The notes beneath the pieces were generated by a model that did no database searches, had not been told where the DNA came from, and saw only the letters and a list, made by a program, of their open reading frames with translations. A program made the position numbers and the translations under genes. From Exophiala sp. HKRS030 (Eukaryota; Ascomycota; Eurotiomycetes; Chaetothyriales; Herpotrichiellaceae): a DNA stretch of 64,000 nucleotides. Shown in pieces: positions 1 through 12,013 of the stretch (its first letter is position 1; each line of letters starts with the position of its first letter). The stretch covers positions 63,175-127,174 of the forward strand of contig JAHWDD010000035.1 of NCBI GenBank assembly GCA_023897205.1, written 5' to 3'.

Positions 1-84
1 ACCCTAACCCTAACCCTAACCCTAACCCTAACCCTAACCCTAACCCTAACCCTAACCCTAACCCTAACCCTAACCCTAACCCTA
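1..84. repeat. Telomere repeat tract (CCCTAA)14
   Basis: Fourteen perfect head-to-tail CCCTAA units start at base 1 and stop abruptly at AT-rich DNA. The C-rich strand reads inward, so this is the left physical end of a chromosome. TTAGGG is the usual telomere repeat of filamentous ascomycetes. The tract is short, which may reflect trimming of reads or a naturally short telomere. Confidence 0.97.
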
Positions 85-2363
85 TAATAATAACTTATTA
101 TTATAGATATATACTAAAGACTATAGTATATTCTAGTATAATATTATAAAAACCTTAAGTAGAAAGCTTCTATTCTAAGATATATAGCTCCTTTCGGAAT
201 ACTAGCTTAAGACTATATAGTATTTATATAATATTTAGTTAAGTATAAAAGTCTAGTTATAAGGTAAGTTTATATATATAACTAGAATATATTAGAATAC
301 TTTATACTTTTAAATAATAACGATATTACTTATTCCTTTCGAGCTCGATATTTTATTTAGGTAATAGTACTAATCTATTTTAGAGATAGGATTATAGCTA
401 TTTACTATAGGTAACTATTAAAGGAAGTTATAAGCTAAGATATAAGGGAATTATAGAGGAAGTTATTAAAATATTTATATAAGGTTTAGAGTTTTTAAGT
501 ATCTAGTATAAGAAATAGCTATAGTCGTCTATCCTAATAGGCTTTTAGCTACTTAGATAACTAAAATAGCCGCGGTCGTCTATCTCTAGTTGTTTATCTC
601 TAGTCGTCTATTCCTTTTAGTATTTTAGTCGGTCGTCTATCCCTAGTTATCTATTTCTCTTAGTATTTCGGTTAATCGTCTATCCCTAGTCGTCTATTCC
701 TCTTAGTATTTCGGTCGGTCGTCTATCCCTAGTAAAAAAAAAAAAAATTTCCTTTTACTTACTATAACGGTCTATAGGTAGTACTAGGAGAATATAACTA
801 GATACTAATAGAGTCTAGACGTTAATAAGATTAGTATAAGATAAAATAAGCCGTAAAATATCTAAGATTTTTCTAATCCTAAGACGAAGGACCGGTATAT
901 ATTAGAATTTTAAATATAGATATAATATAGATATTCGAGGCTCTCCCTTAAGAATAAATAAGAGCTACTATCGTTAGCTTCGTTCTTATCTAGATTAGAA
1001 AATCTACTATATACCCTATATTCTTACCGGCTATATATAAATATAAACTAACTATTAATAACTTACGTAACTTAAATATAATATTACTATTAGAGCTATT
1101 CCTTATTAAATACCCTAGCTAACCGCTTAATATAGCTTAAATATTCCTCTAGATTAGACTTAAACTCTAGAGAAGTACTAATAATAAGAATAGTAGTCGA
1201 AGTTCTAGTTAACGGATCTTCCCCTACTATCGCCTTAGGTATAGAAAACTCTAGGTATTTCGTATTCGACTATAATATTGATTATATTAGCTAAATTATA
1301 TAGGTTAAGTTAAAGAGTCTAGTCTAATATAATAGATACCGCAACTAGCTAATAAGAACTCTAGGCTTTAAAAGGCGTAGAAAGTATCCCGTAGTATAAC
1401 TAGGTCTAGAGGATATATATAAGTAATAAATAGTAATATTATAAAGGGTATATAATAGAAGAAGATCTAGAATATATTAACTAATAGTATCTAGAATACT
1501 ATAATAAAAATAAATTCTAGTAAATAGGTTTTAGAGCTATTATAAAAGGATTAGTATAAAATAAGAATAAAAATATACTATAACTATATTACTAAAGTAA
1601 TAATAAACTATAAGAAATTTTTAATAAAACTCTATTAAAATTTCTCGTTATAATTTTATATATAAATAGTTAATTTAGTTTCTCTTAATACCTTTAAAGT
1701 AAGTAAGAAGTTATATATTATAGTATATTTTAGTTAAGTATTCTATTAAAAGGTTATAGTAGTAATTAAAATATTATTAGTTTTTACTTAAAAGATTTCT
1801 ATATTCTTTATTTTATTATATAATAATAAAGAAAAAATAAATTTAATTTAAATTATTTATAAAAAATTTAAAATTATAGTACGAGAGATTAAATAGTAGA
1901 GAAAGATTAGACTCTTTATCTCGAGTATAAAGTTACTTAAGAAGATTTAGAAGTTTTAAGATTATAAGCTTTAATTATATTTAGCTATATTTAGGAGGCT
2001 AGGGTTAAGTCTAGGCGATACTTTAAAGCTTATATATTTATAAATAGAAGAGAAATATAAGTATTCTAGGGAATAAATAAAGAAAATTATTAATTCCTTT
2101 AAAATATAGCTTAAACTTTAAGAAACTTATCTTAGATCTTCTCGCTAGAATATTTACTATATCTATAATAGGTAAGTCTTCTCCTTATAGCTATATAGGT
2201 ATAAGTTAAGTACTTAACGCTATTATATAGTATTCTATAGAGAATATAAGTAATATTAATAATACTATAGAATAGAAGGTCCTTCTATTAGGCGTATCTA
2301 AGTAATAAAACCGCTTTAAGCTTTTAGAGATTATTAATTATAAGACGTAAGGACCTCTATAAA
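85..2363. repeat. RIP-saturated subtelomeric repeat remnant
   Basis: Very AT-rich DNA with no sizeable open frame. Reading every line, I find only three CA or TG dinucleotides (near 591, 1279 and 1341) in about 2.28 kb, while CG, GA, TC and TA remain common. Loss of CpA and TpG with gain of TpA is the known footprint of repeat-induced point mutation in Pezizomycotina. The block was therefore once a repeated sequence, either a transposon or a subtelomeric repeat. What it encoded cannot be recovered by eye. No target-site duplication or terminal repeat was identified. Confidence 0.85.
574..733. repeat. Degenerate minisatellite inside the RIP block
   Basis: About four diverged copies of a roughly 43-bp unit built on GTCGTCTATCCCTAGT followed by a TATTCCTCTTAGTATTT-like segment. 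The array is more C/G-rich than the surrounding DNA, keeps many CG dinucleotides, and ends in a run of 14 A (734-747). Copies differ by single substitutions, so the array is old. It may be a subtelomeric satellite or an internal repeat of the original element. Confidence 0.6.
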
Positions 2364-2969
2364 TGGTAGACTAGTATATTATATAGACTTACTACAGTAC
2401 CTAGTCGAGATTTTATGGCCGCTATAGCTAAGCCGGCTAGCTAACTAGACACGAGCCTATCTAGTGTAATGATAAGTGACACGGTCTTAACCCCCTTATA
2501 TACATTAGAACGTTATACTTCTAGATTTTTAAACTCGTGACTATCGTTAATATGGTGAGGAAGGATATCTACTAATGCGTTAATAGCGATTCGCTCTGCA
2601 TAGATTAGGCATTTCTCCCGGAGTTTTCCTTTGCCGGGACCAGGGCGAGGGTCTGGGCTAGGTGCCACCTAGTGATCCAGGATGGAGCCTTGGAAAGGAT
2701 GTACCTTGGAACAATAACACATAATGTTGTCAATGCGCTCTGATAAATAGACATAGTTCCCTCTTCCGGTTACCGTGCCACGATTTCGACCCTGCATTAT
2801 TTGTGAATTTCTGTCGATGGAACACTCATCACTGACACAATTCGCATGATTCAAATTCTCAACTCAATTTTCTCAAACAACAAGCACTTTACTGTCTAGA
2901 CGCTGCTGATTTCCTTCATACATGAGATCATAGCTCTCATGAAAATTCTCTTTGAGGCTCAAGGACACC
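2364..2969. other. Transition zone without a supported gene
   Basis: CA and TG return from about 2364, and base composition becomes normal by about 2600. An open frame of about 60 codons on the minus strand (2669-2854) has no recognisable features and is not called. The stretch probably holds the promoter of the gene that starts near 2970. Confidence 0.5.
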
Positions 2970-3867
2970 ATGTCGTCCACCGAGCTTGTTATCCCTCCCC
3001 TCCAGAACGGACTCCGCATTTTGTGGAATCATGTCTTCTCTCGATTCCCAACATCAGTTCATTGCTCATAGAATATTACAATCTCCTCATTCGCATCGCG
3101 TACTTCGACGCTACGGAGATTGCATTCCCGCCTCATTCTAACATCGACATGGACATGTGCGAGCGATTTCATCTCACACCCGAAGTTGTCGAGGTGATGA
3201 AGTCGATACCATACCCGGTCAACTATGACACCGCTCTGCTGAAACCCATAGTGCAGAGTTCACGAGCGTTCGTGATGACGGACCCAGAGGACATCCTCGC
3301 GAGTCGCGATCCGAACTCCATGATGCGTGAGATCGGCGAGGAATTCAACCCTGAGTTCCTACAACCATGGGAAATTGCTCTCAATGGAAGGATTTGCATT
3401 GACTGCGATTATTGGCCTTACATTTTGATTCTTGATACGCGCGCGGGGACAATGCGGCGCTGGGGGACAACGAACCACCAGGTCATATCCGAGGCGACCT
3501 GCCATACCCTCGACCAGAGGATCAATACCACTACTTGAATGTACCGACTCGACCGGCGGAAGAGGTATTGACGGAGTTGGTAGAGGACTTGCAGCTCCTT
3601 GAACAAATACCCCTGGCTCAGGATGGGTCGTACGGAAGATATTCAAGACGAGGGCATCGGGATTGGCCGCTAGTCATGGCGAAACTGTTGGAATTGGGGT
3701 GGTTGGGGGAAGAGTGGCGCAAGGATGAATATGAGAGAATCAAGAACGAGCTTTATGATGGTATTGAAGATTATCGATCGGTTTCCCAGCAGCAAGAACG
3801 CGACCGAGGAAATGGGGGACAGTCAATAATTATAGCAGGCATGTCCTCCCTTGAGCTTGAACAATGA
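2970..3867 (+). CDS. Fungal-specific hypothetical protein, frame interrupted twice
   Basis: The best start is the ATG at 2970 in a good context (ACACCATG). The frame runs as MSSTELVIPPLQNGLRILW, must shift once near 3047-3049 (run CCC) and again at 3462-3466 (run GGGGG), and ends at the stop at 3867. Adding one base at each run gives 900 nt, about 299 residues. The middle part (FHLTPEVVEVMKSIPYP, then ILASRDPN, then YILILDTRAGTMRRWG) resembles a large family of uncharacterised ascomycete proteins whose C-terminal half has the acidic helix and terminal GW..E segment seen here (LLELGWLGEEW). No GT..AG intron repairs either break. An in-frame ATG at 2939 leads to less family-like sequence. It is either a recent pseudogene or an intact gene with two sequencing deletions. 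Function unknown. Confidence 0.6.
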
Positions 3868-5248
3868 GTGGTGGGATTCGTTGGTTAGAGACTTCCTGGT
3901 TGAAGATCTCTCAGGAAATTTGTTGACAACCGGAAATATAATTCAATTCGACGACCCCATTATCGATCCTTCATGATCAATTGATGTATATCAGATTGGA
4001 GCTTCGGGCACATGATATTGAACGTTCGATGAGCTAAGTTCTTTATTGTAGGATTTTACATCGCCTCGTCGTAACTCAGGCCCAGCCAACTGGTTCTTTG
4101 GCCGGAAATTGAGGCTGGATGCCTCTGGTGGTGTACCCATGTCATTGACCCATCTGTTGCAGTAGTTCCCAATTACGGCCTCGGGTTTGAAGATATGTGA
4201 AAATTATTTTGAGACCCGCGCCGGACTCACTAGCCATGTGCACTAACCGCTATACCTTCGTACTTGGGGTCGGGCTACAGCAAATCACCTGTTCTGCTTT
4301 ACGTTATGGAACAAGTTTTTATAACCTCGCATTCGTAGCATGTGTCATTGTTGCCGAATTTAACGCCGCGCAATATGCATTTTCGACGTATCCTCAAGGT
4401 ATGTAGCGCTACGGATTGTAATTAGTGAACTATGGATCTCTGGAATACTGAATCGGAATTCCCTCGCTGGCATTAGCGCTTGTTCTCATGGCAAGCCGCA
4501 ACCACTCTTGGAGAAATGATTTTTCCAACGTGACAGTGTCAATGAATGAACTCACCGGACTGCCTAGTAGCGTATCTGCGGGAATTGTGCGACTATTTCG
4601 ATACTGGAAGTGATGCATGAATCTCAGCTGCAACAAGACTAATGTATCTCATTACTTTGTTAACTCGTGTTACCAAAGCTTAGAGGAAGCGGTCTCGCCT
4701 GATGCAGGCGTTCATTAGAGTCGTGCACTTGAGATTGACTTGGTATCATCGGTGCTGCTCTCAGAACCCCGTGGGGCGCGGATTCCACTCACCGCTAAGG
4801 CAGAACCCTCGCGTCCTAACAAGCTTCCACCTTTTATTCGCATCGTGCAAGAGAAGTGAGCCATGGTTAAGCTCCTCCCAGATGGCACCAATGAATGGTC
4901 TATCCGAAAATATTCCACAGTTTATCTTTGGCTCTTTATTCGACTCGCTGTAGTATAGAATTCTTTTCGAGTACTTTTGTCTGGTAATAATTAGACCTTT
5001 ATACACGAACAGAGCTTCCTTGGCAGGTAAGTCATTCTAGGTTTCCGCAGCGAATAGCCAAAGCCCTATAGATTTCATTTACTTAGAGCCCAGCATTCAA
5101 GACGCGAAAAGATATAGATAGCATAGTAGCAAGATAACGAAACCTGGGCTCACCGACCCATCACTCACTGTCGTCTTATTTAACGTGCAGTCTCAGTCTG
5201 ACCATCGGTGTCCGAGTTCTGGCTTGTCAAGATCCTGATATCGCTCTA
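3868..5248. other. Gap with no supported gene
   Basis: Only short, unrelated open frames occur on both strands. On the minus strand near 4197-4270 there is a weak tRNA-like match (AGCGGTTAGTGC), but it lacks a pairing acceptor stem. The stretch separates the first subtelomeric gene from the 3' end of the sugar transporter. Confidence 0.4.
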
Positions 5249-7380
5249 TTACCCTTCTACCTTTCCACTCTCGTATATCTCCTGATGCTCACGAGAATCT
5301 GGCGACTTGTCTGATCCAGTGATGACTGAATGTTCATCTGAGGAGATTAAACCTAGGTCCACATAGATAGCCATCAACCTGTTCCGATCCTCAATAGCAT
5401 TACCAGCCTCGTCTCCGAATACCTCATCCATCTCTTCAAGAGTGAGATTCTTAGTCTCTGGGACAAGGAAATAAACAAAGGCGGCACCGATGACACACAT
5501 CAAGCCGAAGAAGACAAATGTCCCATAGCCCATGGAGGCCACCATATCAGGGGTAGCCTGACCAATCTACCAAGAGAGAATCAGCGAAATCATGGCAGTG
5601 TATCTTGAAACTTACTGCAAAATTGTTTAGCCAATTAGAGGAGCCTCCGATAGAAATGCCTTTCGCTCGGACTCCAAGTGGAAATACCTCAGAGACAAGC
5701 ACCCAGGCTCCAGGCTAGAGGTTCGTAAACATTAGCACAAGCACTCTGGTATGGATCAAAGGAGGACACGTACGCCCCAAGAATATCCGAAGTTGATTTC
5801 ATAAATCCAAACGAAGACGACCGCAACCCAACCTGCAGCTCGATGCGAAGGCCAGTCCTTGCTGAACGATGCCATGAGGCCAGCAACGATAAAGTGAGAG
5901 ATCCCCATACCAAGGGCTCCAGTAATCAGCACTGGCTTGCGCCCGAATCTGTCGATGTATAGTACGGCGGGAATTGTAGCAAGGAAAAGCAACACCCCAC
6001 CGACACCACCTGCCAGTAGCGATGTAGTGTTCCCTGTGAGGCCGAGATCCTTGAAGATGAATGAGGCGTAGTATAGAATGGCATTGATGCCAGACCCTGT
6101 TCAGATGTTAGGAGGAGAGCGGAACATAAGCGGGACGTGGTCTAACATTGTTGGAAAACCATAATGAAAACAGCGACGCAGACTCGCTTTAGGAGCGACT
6201 TGTTTGTCAATAAGCTCATGTACTCATTGAATCCAAGCTTAATATTGCTCGTCACAGTTCCATCTTGATGATTTGGAAATTTGGCGATCGAAGTCTCCCT
6301 CTCAAATCTGTATTGAGCTTTGACCTCGAGGTACTCAAGCCTGACACCTGGATCGGTTTCGGGCTTACGGCGTAGACTAGCCAGCACTGAAAGGCAATCG
6401 GTATCACGGCCTCTGGTCATGAGCCAACGTGGGCTATTTAGAGATAAGCAAGTGGTGTTCCAGCACTGTAAGGTACATGCTTTACTGACCTTTCAGGCAT
6501 AAATAGAATGCCTACTCCAAGTGCAAGAGCCGGCAGTATCTGGATGCAGATTGGAATGAGCCAAGCTGCGTTTGACTGTCCCTCACCAGTGCCACCAATG
6601 TAGTTCGTGCCATACCCTGAGAAGCCTTTAGTACCGCTTTAGAGTAGCGAAAGAAACCATACCAATCCAATATGACACCATGATGCCGAAGCAGATGGCA
6701 AGTTGTTGCAATGACACCAGCGCACCCCGCAGTTCCGGTGGTGAGAGTTCGGCGTTGTAGCTAACTCTTCGTCAGACGATTCCCTCACGGTATACGTTAG
6801 CATGGCTCACAGAGGAACGATCATAGAGAGAGTTCCAACTCCTAGACCAGTAACGAATCGTCCACCGAAGATGTAGTCTGCATTTGTGGCACAAGCTTGG
6901 ACGATGACGCCAATAAGGAAAACGAAAACACCGCCGACAGTGGCCCATTTGCGCCCAAAGACGTCCGCAGTGATACCATTAATGAGAACGCCGAGCCAAG
7001 CACCCAGCTCGAGAATCCTAAATGAATATTGATAAACCTGAGACAGGAGAAGACAGTAGGTAATGTTCCTTACGCAGTTAAAAATCCTCTGATTGTTGGA
7101 TTGGTGATCGAGTCAGGGTGTACTGTGTTTGAAAATGAGGTCATCGCCAGGATCTGACCAAACATTCCCTGATTGTCTGTAGGCACGTTCAGATAAAGCA
7201 TGTCTTTGAAGTATAATCATAGGACTCACAGCCATAGACAAATCCTCCAAGGGATGCGAACACGGCCATAGAGAATACATAAGTGCTGGCAAGAAGACCT
7301 TTCACACCACCCGGTCCTGCAAACTGAGCACGCTTCTGTGACAGTGTTGCAGGACTCGCAACGTCACCAGTAGTAACCAT
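5249..7380 (-). CDS. MFS sugar transporter (hexose/SP family)
   Basis: Nine exons give an uninterrupted 570-residue protein: 7380-7230, 7176-7074, 7017-6811, 6760-6663, 6616-6490, 6433-6147, 6096-5774, 5714-5616 and 5566-5249. All introns are GT..AG, about 42-62 nt, and phases add up exactly (1713 nt). Family hallmarks are GGFVYGY at TM1, the loop GRKWATVGG after TM2, MPESPRWL at the end of TM6, the RFGRKP repeat in the second half, GPGAWVLVSEVFPLGVRAKG, and the terminal PETKNLTLEEMDEVFGD. It is a plasma-membrane proton-coupled monosaccharide permease of the 12-TM Sugar Porter family. The exact sugar cannot be read from the sequence. The long acidic/polar tail after the last helix is ordinary for this family. 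Most intron-rich gene of the window; no broken frame. Confidence 0.93.
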
Positions 7381-10225
7381 TGTAACGAGATACTCCGCGG
7401 TAGAAGGTACACTTGGTGGTATGGCCCCTCAAAAATGCGATAAAAAGATCTCTTTGAATTGAAGACGTTTGCATAAATAGCTTTATAGTGTTCTCTCGTA
7501 ATTGAGGGGATCTAAGCCGCTCCGGCGGCGTGTGGACATTTATCCAGGATGCATTTCTCCCTCTACAATGGCTTGCTTAGCTCCTTCTCTGGGCGTACGT
7601 GAAAGCTTTCCTTCGAATCAGGTTCTGGAAGAAGTGATGGTTGCGCAACGCAAGAGTGGAGACATTCAGTCATGGAACTCTTGGTTTCCCCGGGGTTTAA
7701 AGATGACCGGCCTGATTGAACACGGGGTCTTGACTCCGCGTCGGGAGTTGCGGAGGCAGGAATCCACCCTTCCGGTGGATAGACCAAGCGTCCGAGAGTC
7801 TAAAGCTTATATTCCTTAACTGAATAGTCAGATAGCTCGTAAATAAGCATGTAGGACATATACGCCCGCTTCCGCCCGGCCTAGGGCTAGGAACCATTTG
7901 AAAATAGTATATTTGTCGAAAATAGTCCTTGATTTTTAAGTAGCCTTAAGTGATTCTATCTAGGCTTCGCAGACATCGCACTTAGAATACTTCACAATAC
8001 TCGAGTTGGGTCACTTCCGTATGATCAACGAAGCGGGGTTTAGGCTAATTACAGAGGGTAGATAATGACTTTCCTATGGCAGCGAAGGCCCGAGGGGTCT
8101 GCTGGAGCACGGTAGGAACCATGAAAGGGCTGGTCATGCGTCATCTTGAATTGGCTAAATTATGACCGACCCCGGACTTTCCCCACCGGTAGACCCATCG
8201 GTTGTTAACGGAGTGATTCAGTTGGCATAGTAGGACTACCCTGACCACCGGAATGTTCGCGTTTTCTCTTTTCGCGTAGGTTGCTCAACCGACCAATAAT
8301 AAGATCTCGTGACATATGCATAATAGTCTGAAGTCATTGGATCCTAGCCTTGCAGAGTTTCCTAGCAACCTCCTAATTTTCTCAATTCTCAATATGCCAG
8401 CCACGGGTGGAAGTTTCGCCGATGCAATCGCCTGCTTCTTTTCTACGTCATGGTATTTGGTTCAAGACATAGAAGATGGCCTCAATTTTACAACCATCTA
8501 GGAACAACAAATCCATACGTATGCTACTTAAGTTTCATTGAACATCAAATACTACAATCCCCACCCAGAACAGTCTGTGTCGTTAATACGAGCTCTGACA
8601 TATGAATTGAGTGAAATTCAGAGGCTAGCTCTACTTCGGTGCAAGTTGAATTCACTTAGTAACGGTGACGTGCACATAGTGTGTACAAGCGTTTATGACG
8701 TTGGCATGAACTGGACTGCTATGCAGATTACCAGCACAGCAGATCAATGCAAGACCCCCAAGGTGCTACGTTCGACGCAAAGGCAGACACAGCTCAGATA
8801 TATTCGAAATCAAAAAGTGCCACAGATTATGTTAAAGCGAGAAAAGCGATCACGTGGTCCGATTAAATATGAAGGACCAGTGAGGCCGAACTTGCGGGAC
8901 TAAAACAGTCTTTTGAGATCACAGGCCGTAAGAGAGCTTGGGTGCAGTGGTAGGAACAAGTAAGACTACTTTTATATCACAAAGCTCAAATAGCACTACA
9001 TTTATTCTGCTACTAAGCATTCACGATATTTCCGTAAAACGAGAGCCCCCACGTCGTGGTGGGCAGCCCCTTTGATGCAAGCAGCCACGTAGCAGAGACG
9101 CTGCAGAGCCTCGAACTTCGGAAGAGTCTAGAACTTGAGCCTCTAATGAAGGGGCGCTTGCAGGAGAACAAAGAAAATTGACATTTCAATAAAACATTGG
9201 GGTTAATATTGAGCTCTCGAGCCTGAACCTTGCGATCACCATAACGTCTATCGGACGTTTTGGGAAGTCTTGCCGCTCAGGAATTGCTTAATCGAAACAA
9301 GAATATTTTATTGCTGAGAAAGGCTAAATCTAATAACGACATCTGCACAGATCTGATAAGTTGTCGTTTCTGGTATCCTAAATCGTTTCTTCAAAGCTTG
9401 GATGCCACATAGCACATGGTAGTCCGAGACAGTTGAATGCATGGCATGGCTATTGGTCCCACATAGAAAGGTAGTGCTACTCTCGCTGCATGGGGCTTGA
9501 GATGCTTCTCGACAAGGGCTTTGGGTTGACGACTAACGATTAGGTTGAATGTCAAATGTCAAACTCAGTTGAGCTCAGTTCTCCGCGATTGAATAGGCGC
9601 CTGCAAGAGCTACTACCAATTTGGGCTCGGCTTAACGTGCGACGATCGTGGCACAAATACCAATTCTAATTGCTTCTGTCGAAAAGTACTGTATACTACA
9701 TTCAGATGGTTTTGAAAGGGAAACAAACCACCTTCTCGCTCTCCAGGGTGTTGTTGACCTATTATTATGCCGGGGCACCCATGGTCAGGTTATAGTAAGG
9801 TAGTTATCATTTCATAATCAAGAAATGAAGGAGAATTTTGCTGTATTGGTTAGCCTATTCAAGAAAACTAACTAGAGCTTCATCAAATTTCCATAATCGC
9901 CTCAGATCTAAGACATGAAACTCTCTTCTTTATACGGCCCGGATGCCCCTGAGATGACCAAATCTGCTAAGACTGTGAACCTGTACTCTTGATTCCACAG
10001 AATTAATCGGTGGTTGTGCTGGCCAAGAACAGTATGCTCATTGCCACTTGTTCTGGTTCATTGGAAGGTTTATGATCTACCCGATATCGAAGGAGACACT
10101 ATTTCCAGCCATCGCACCATCAATGATGCCGTTAGATGTCAATGGCTGAGGTTTTCTCGAGCAGTAGAGATAGAGTGTCTTGATCTCCCATAATGCCATT
10201 AAATTCATCACCGTTTCGTCCGTCT
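7381..10225. other. Long gap, no supported gene
   Basis: About 2.8 kb. Small open frames at 7502-7819 (105 codons) and 8538-8903 (121 codons, no ATG at its head) show no motif, signal peptide or intron logic. A 20-base hairpin-like palindrome (GCCCCCACG/TGGTGGGC) lies at about 9043-9064. CA and TG are at normal levels, so this is not a RIP block. Confidence 0.4.
7481..7487 (-). promoter_or_regulatory. TATA-like element of the hexose-type permease
   Basis: TATAAAG on the minus strand, about 100 bp upstream of the ATG at 7380. The spacing matches three other TATA-to-ATG distances in this window (about 80-100 bp). Confidence 0.4.
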
Positions 10226-12013
10226 CTACGCCTGAATTGAACGAAGCAAGACTTGCGGATTCGCCATGGTGGATGAATCACTCATTGTTCCCACTTGCAA
10301 CTCCCAGAAGTAGGCGGCCCAGCTTCCAAACACATAGAGCAGCAACATTACAAAGCAACAAATGCTAATCCTTTGATTTCGTTGCATATTTTTGCCGTAG
10401 AAAATGGATCTTCTGGTGTTGATCAAATCACCTGCCAAAACTCGTCCTTTTCGTGTGTACTGCAAGATCCTGAGGTCCGCCGACGAATAAGACCATACCA
10501 ACATACCTATGGATACCACTGTGGAGGCTATGGCCAAAAAGACATAGACAATTGTGACTCGACGATATGAGTTGTTGTCTGCATCTTGTAACACACCTGT
10601 GATGACCCGAATAATAATATTTGTCCTGGATTATCGTTAGTTAGACGTAGATGATTCCATTCAACCGATCATAATTACGCGTTGTTCATCGTTACTTTTG
10701 TGGCATAAGCAGTACCAAAGACACTTTGATCCCAGACAGAGGTTCTTATGCCATCAATAATAGTGACAGGTCCAAATGTCTTGAAGATTGCGTAGGTGCC
10801 ATAAGAAGCAGCTGTCCCAGCAACCGTCGTGGACCAGTTTATTAGACTCATGGACAGAAGCATTCCGGAACCACACACTGCCATCATTGTCACACGTTGG
10901 CCATAGATATCAATTGCTGCTCCGATTACTGGGCTCAAGAAGAACCCTAAGACGGTGAGTAGAGCAAACGAGTATTGGAGATAGTGTTACCTACCAGCAT
11001 ACTGGGAGAGTGATGCGTACCAACCGGCGGCGACAGCATCGGCACCAAAACGGTGCTCAGCTAGCTCAGTCGCATTCTGAGAATACACGTTCGAGCAGCT
11101 AGTTTGCACCATAGAAAAAAGCATAATCATCCAGAAAACCCATGAGAGTTGCAAGCTCTTTTTGTACTGAAATTTTCGAGACTTTTCCGTTAGGTGCTCT
11201 CCTGTCGCAGGATCTTCGGGTAGAGCATATTGCCCGCGTATGAATTTCGAAATGTAGAAGAAGCATAGTGTGCAGATATTCGTGAACACACCGATGCATA
11301 CGCCAACCCAGTATACCCAAGCGAAGTTTGAAGTCCTCTATCGCCGGTCAGCAAGATTGAGTCTGTTTATCCGGATTACACGACCTTTGCGATAATATTG
11401 GCCGTAGCACTTCCAAGAAAGCCACCAATTCTTCCAACGCCTATCTCCAATCCCAGGGTGGTTGCGAAGCCGGCACTTGGTGGGAACCACGCTGAAAATA
11501 TCCGATACGCCGCGATTTGCGTCGCGATGTCGCCGAGAGCGGCAACGACTCTTCCGACAATCATTAATTTGAAGGATTTAGCAGTTGCAGATCCCGCAAT
11601 AACGAAAGCACCGGAGGTAGATATAAGATTTCCGTAGAGAATGGCCCCTTGAAACATGATCAGCTTCTGTTATTTTCACCGCTTGCAGCAGTCCAAATAC
11701 TTGTGCCGCCAATTCGATCTGTAATGAATCCTGAAAACATCATTAATGCGGTGGCCATGAAGTCTTCGCTTGCCTCAAGTAATGCGAATTGAGTATTGTT
11801 GATCTTGAGCTCTTTCTTGATGGTACTCTTTAAGGAGGCAGTCAACCTTGCCGACCAAGCTGCACCAAAATTGATCAAGCAAACAAGTATGACAACAATA
11901 AGCTTCCATCGCCTTGGAATCGGGGGCGAGTTGGTTCCCCTATGTATTTGCTCCTCTGACGGAGTTTGTTGTGTAGTAACGGCATGACTATGTTTTTCCA
12001 AGTTGTTCGACAT
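10226..12013 (-). CDS. MFS transporter, MFSD1-like
   Basis: Five exons give 529 residues in a continuous frame: 12013-11701, 11647-11382 (donor either GTGTAA here or GTCGTG 3 nt earlier), 11337-10995, 10946-10679 and 10625-10226. The N terminus RRWKLIVVILVCLINFGAAW followed by FALLEASEDF and GFITDRIGG, and the paired helix segments FGDIATQ-like (ALGDIATQIAAYRIFSAWFP) and GRIGGFLGSATANIIAK, match the fungal branch of the MFSD1 family; mammalian MFSD1 is a lysosomal dipeptide exporter. The fungal substrate is unknown, and vacuolar location is only an inference. The C-terminal helices (SICCFVMLLLYVFGSWAAYF) are intact. The first intron would use an AAG acceptor, which is a less common choice. 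Confidence 0.82.

Noticed and set aside
85..2363. Possible remains of a telomere-linked helicase or transposase, reading TAA/TAG stops as former CAA/CAG.
   Set aside because: Because TG is absent, only TAA/TAG stops can occur, so long frames without TGA arise automatically. No motif of a known element was recognised.
4197..4270. tRNA-like stretch on the minus strand (AGCGGTTAGTGC with a GGTCTCAAAAT end).
   Set aside because: No pairing acceptor stem and a broken T arm; not a convincing tRNA.
7502..7819. 105-codon open frame, plus strand.
   Set aside because: No motif, overlaps another frame on the opposite strand and sits in the promoter of the sugar transporter.
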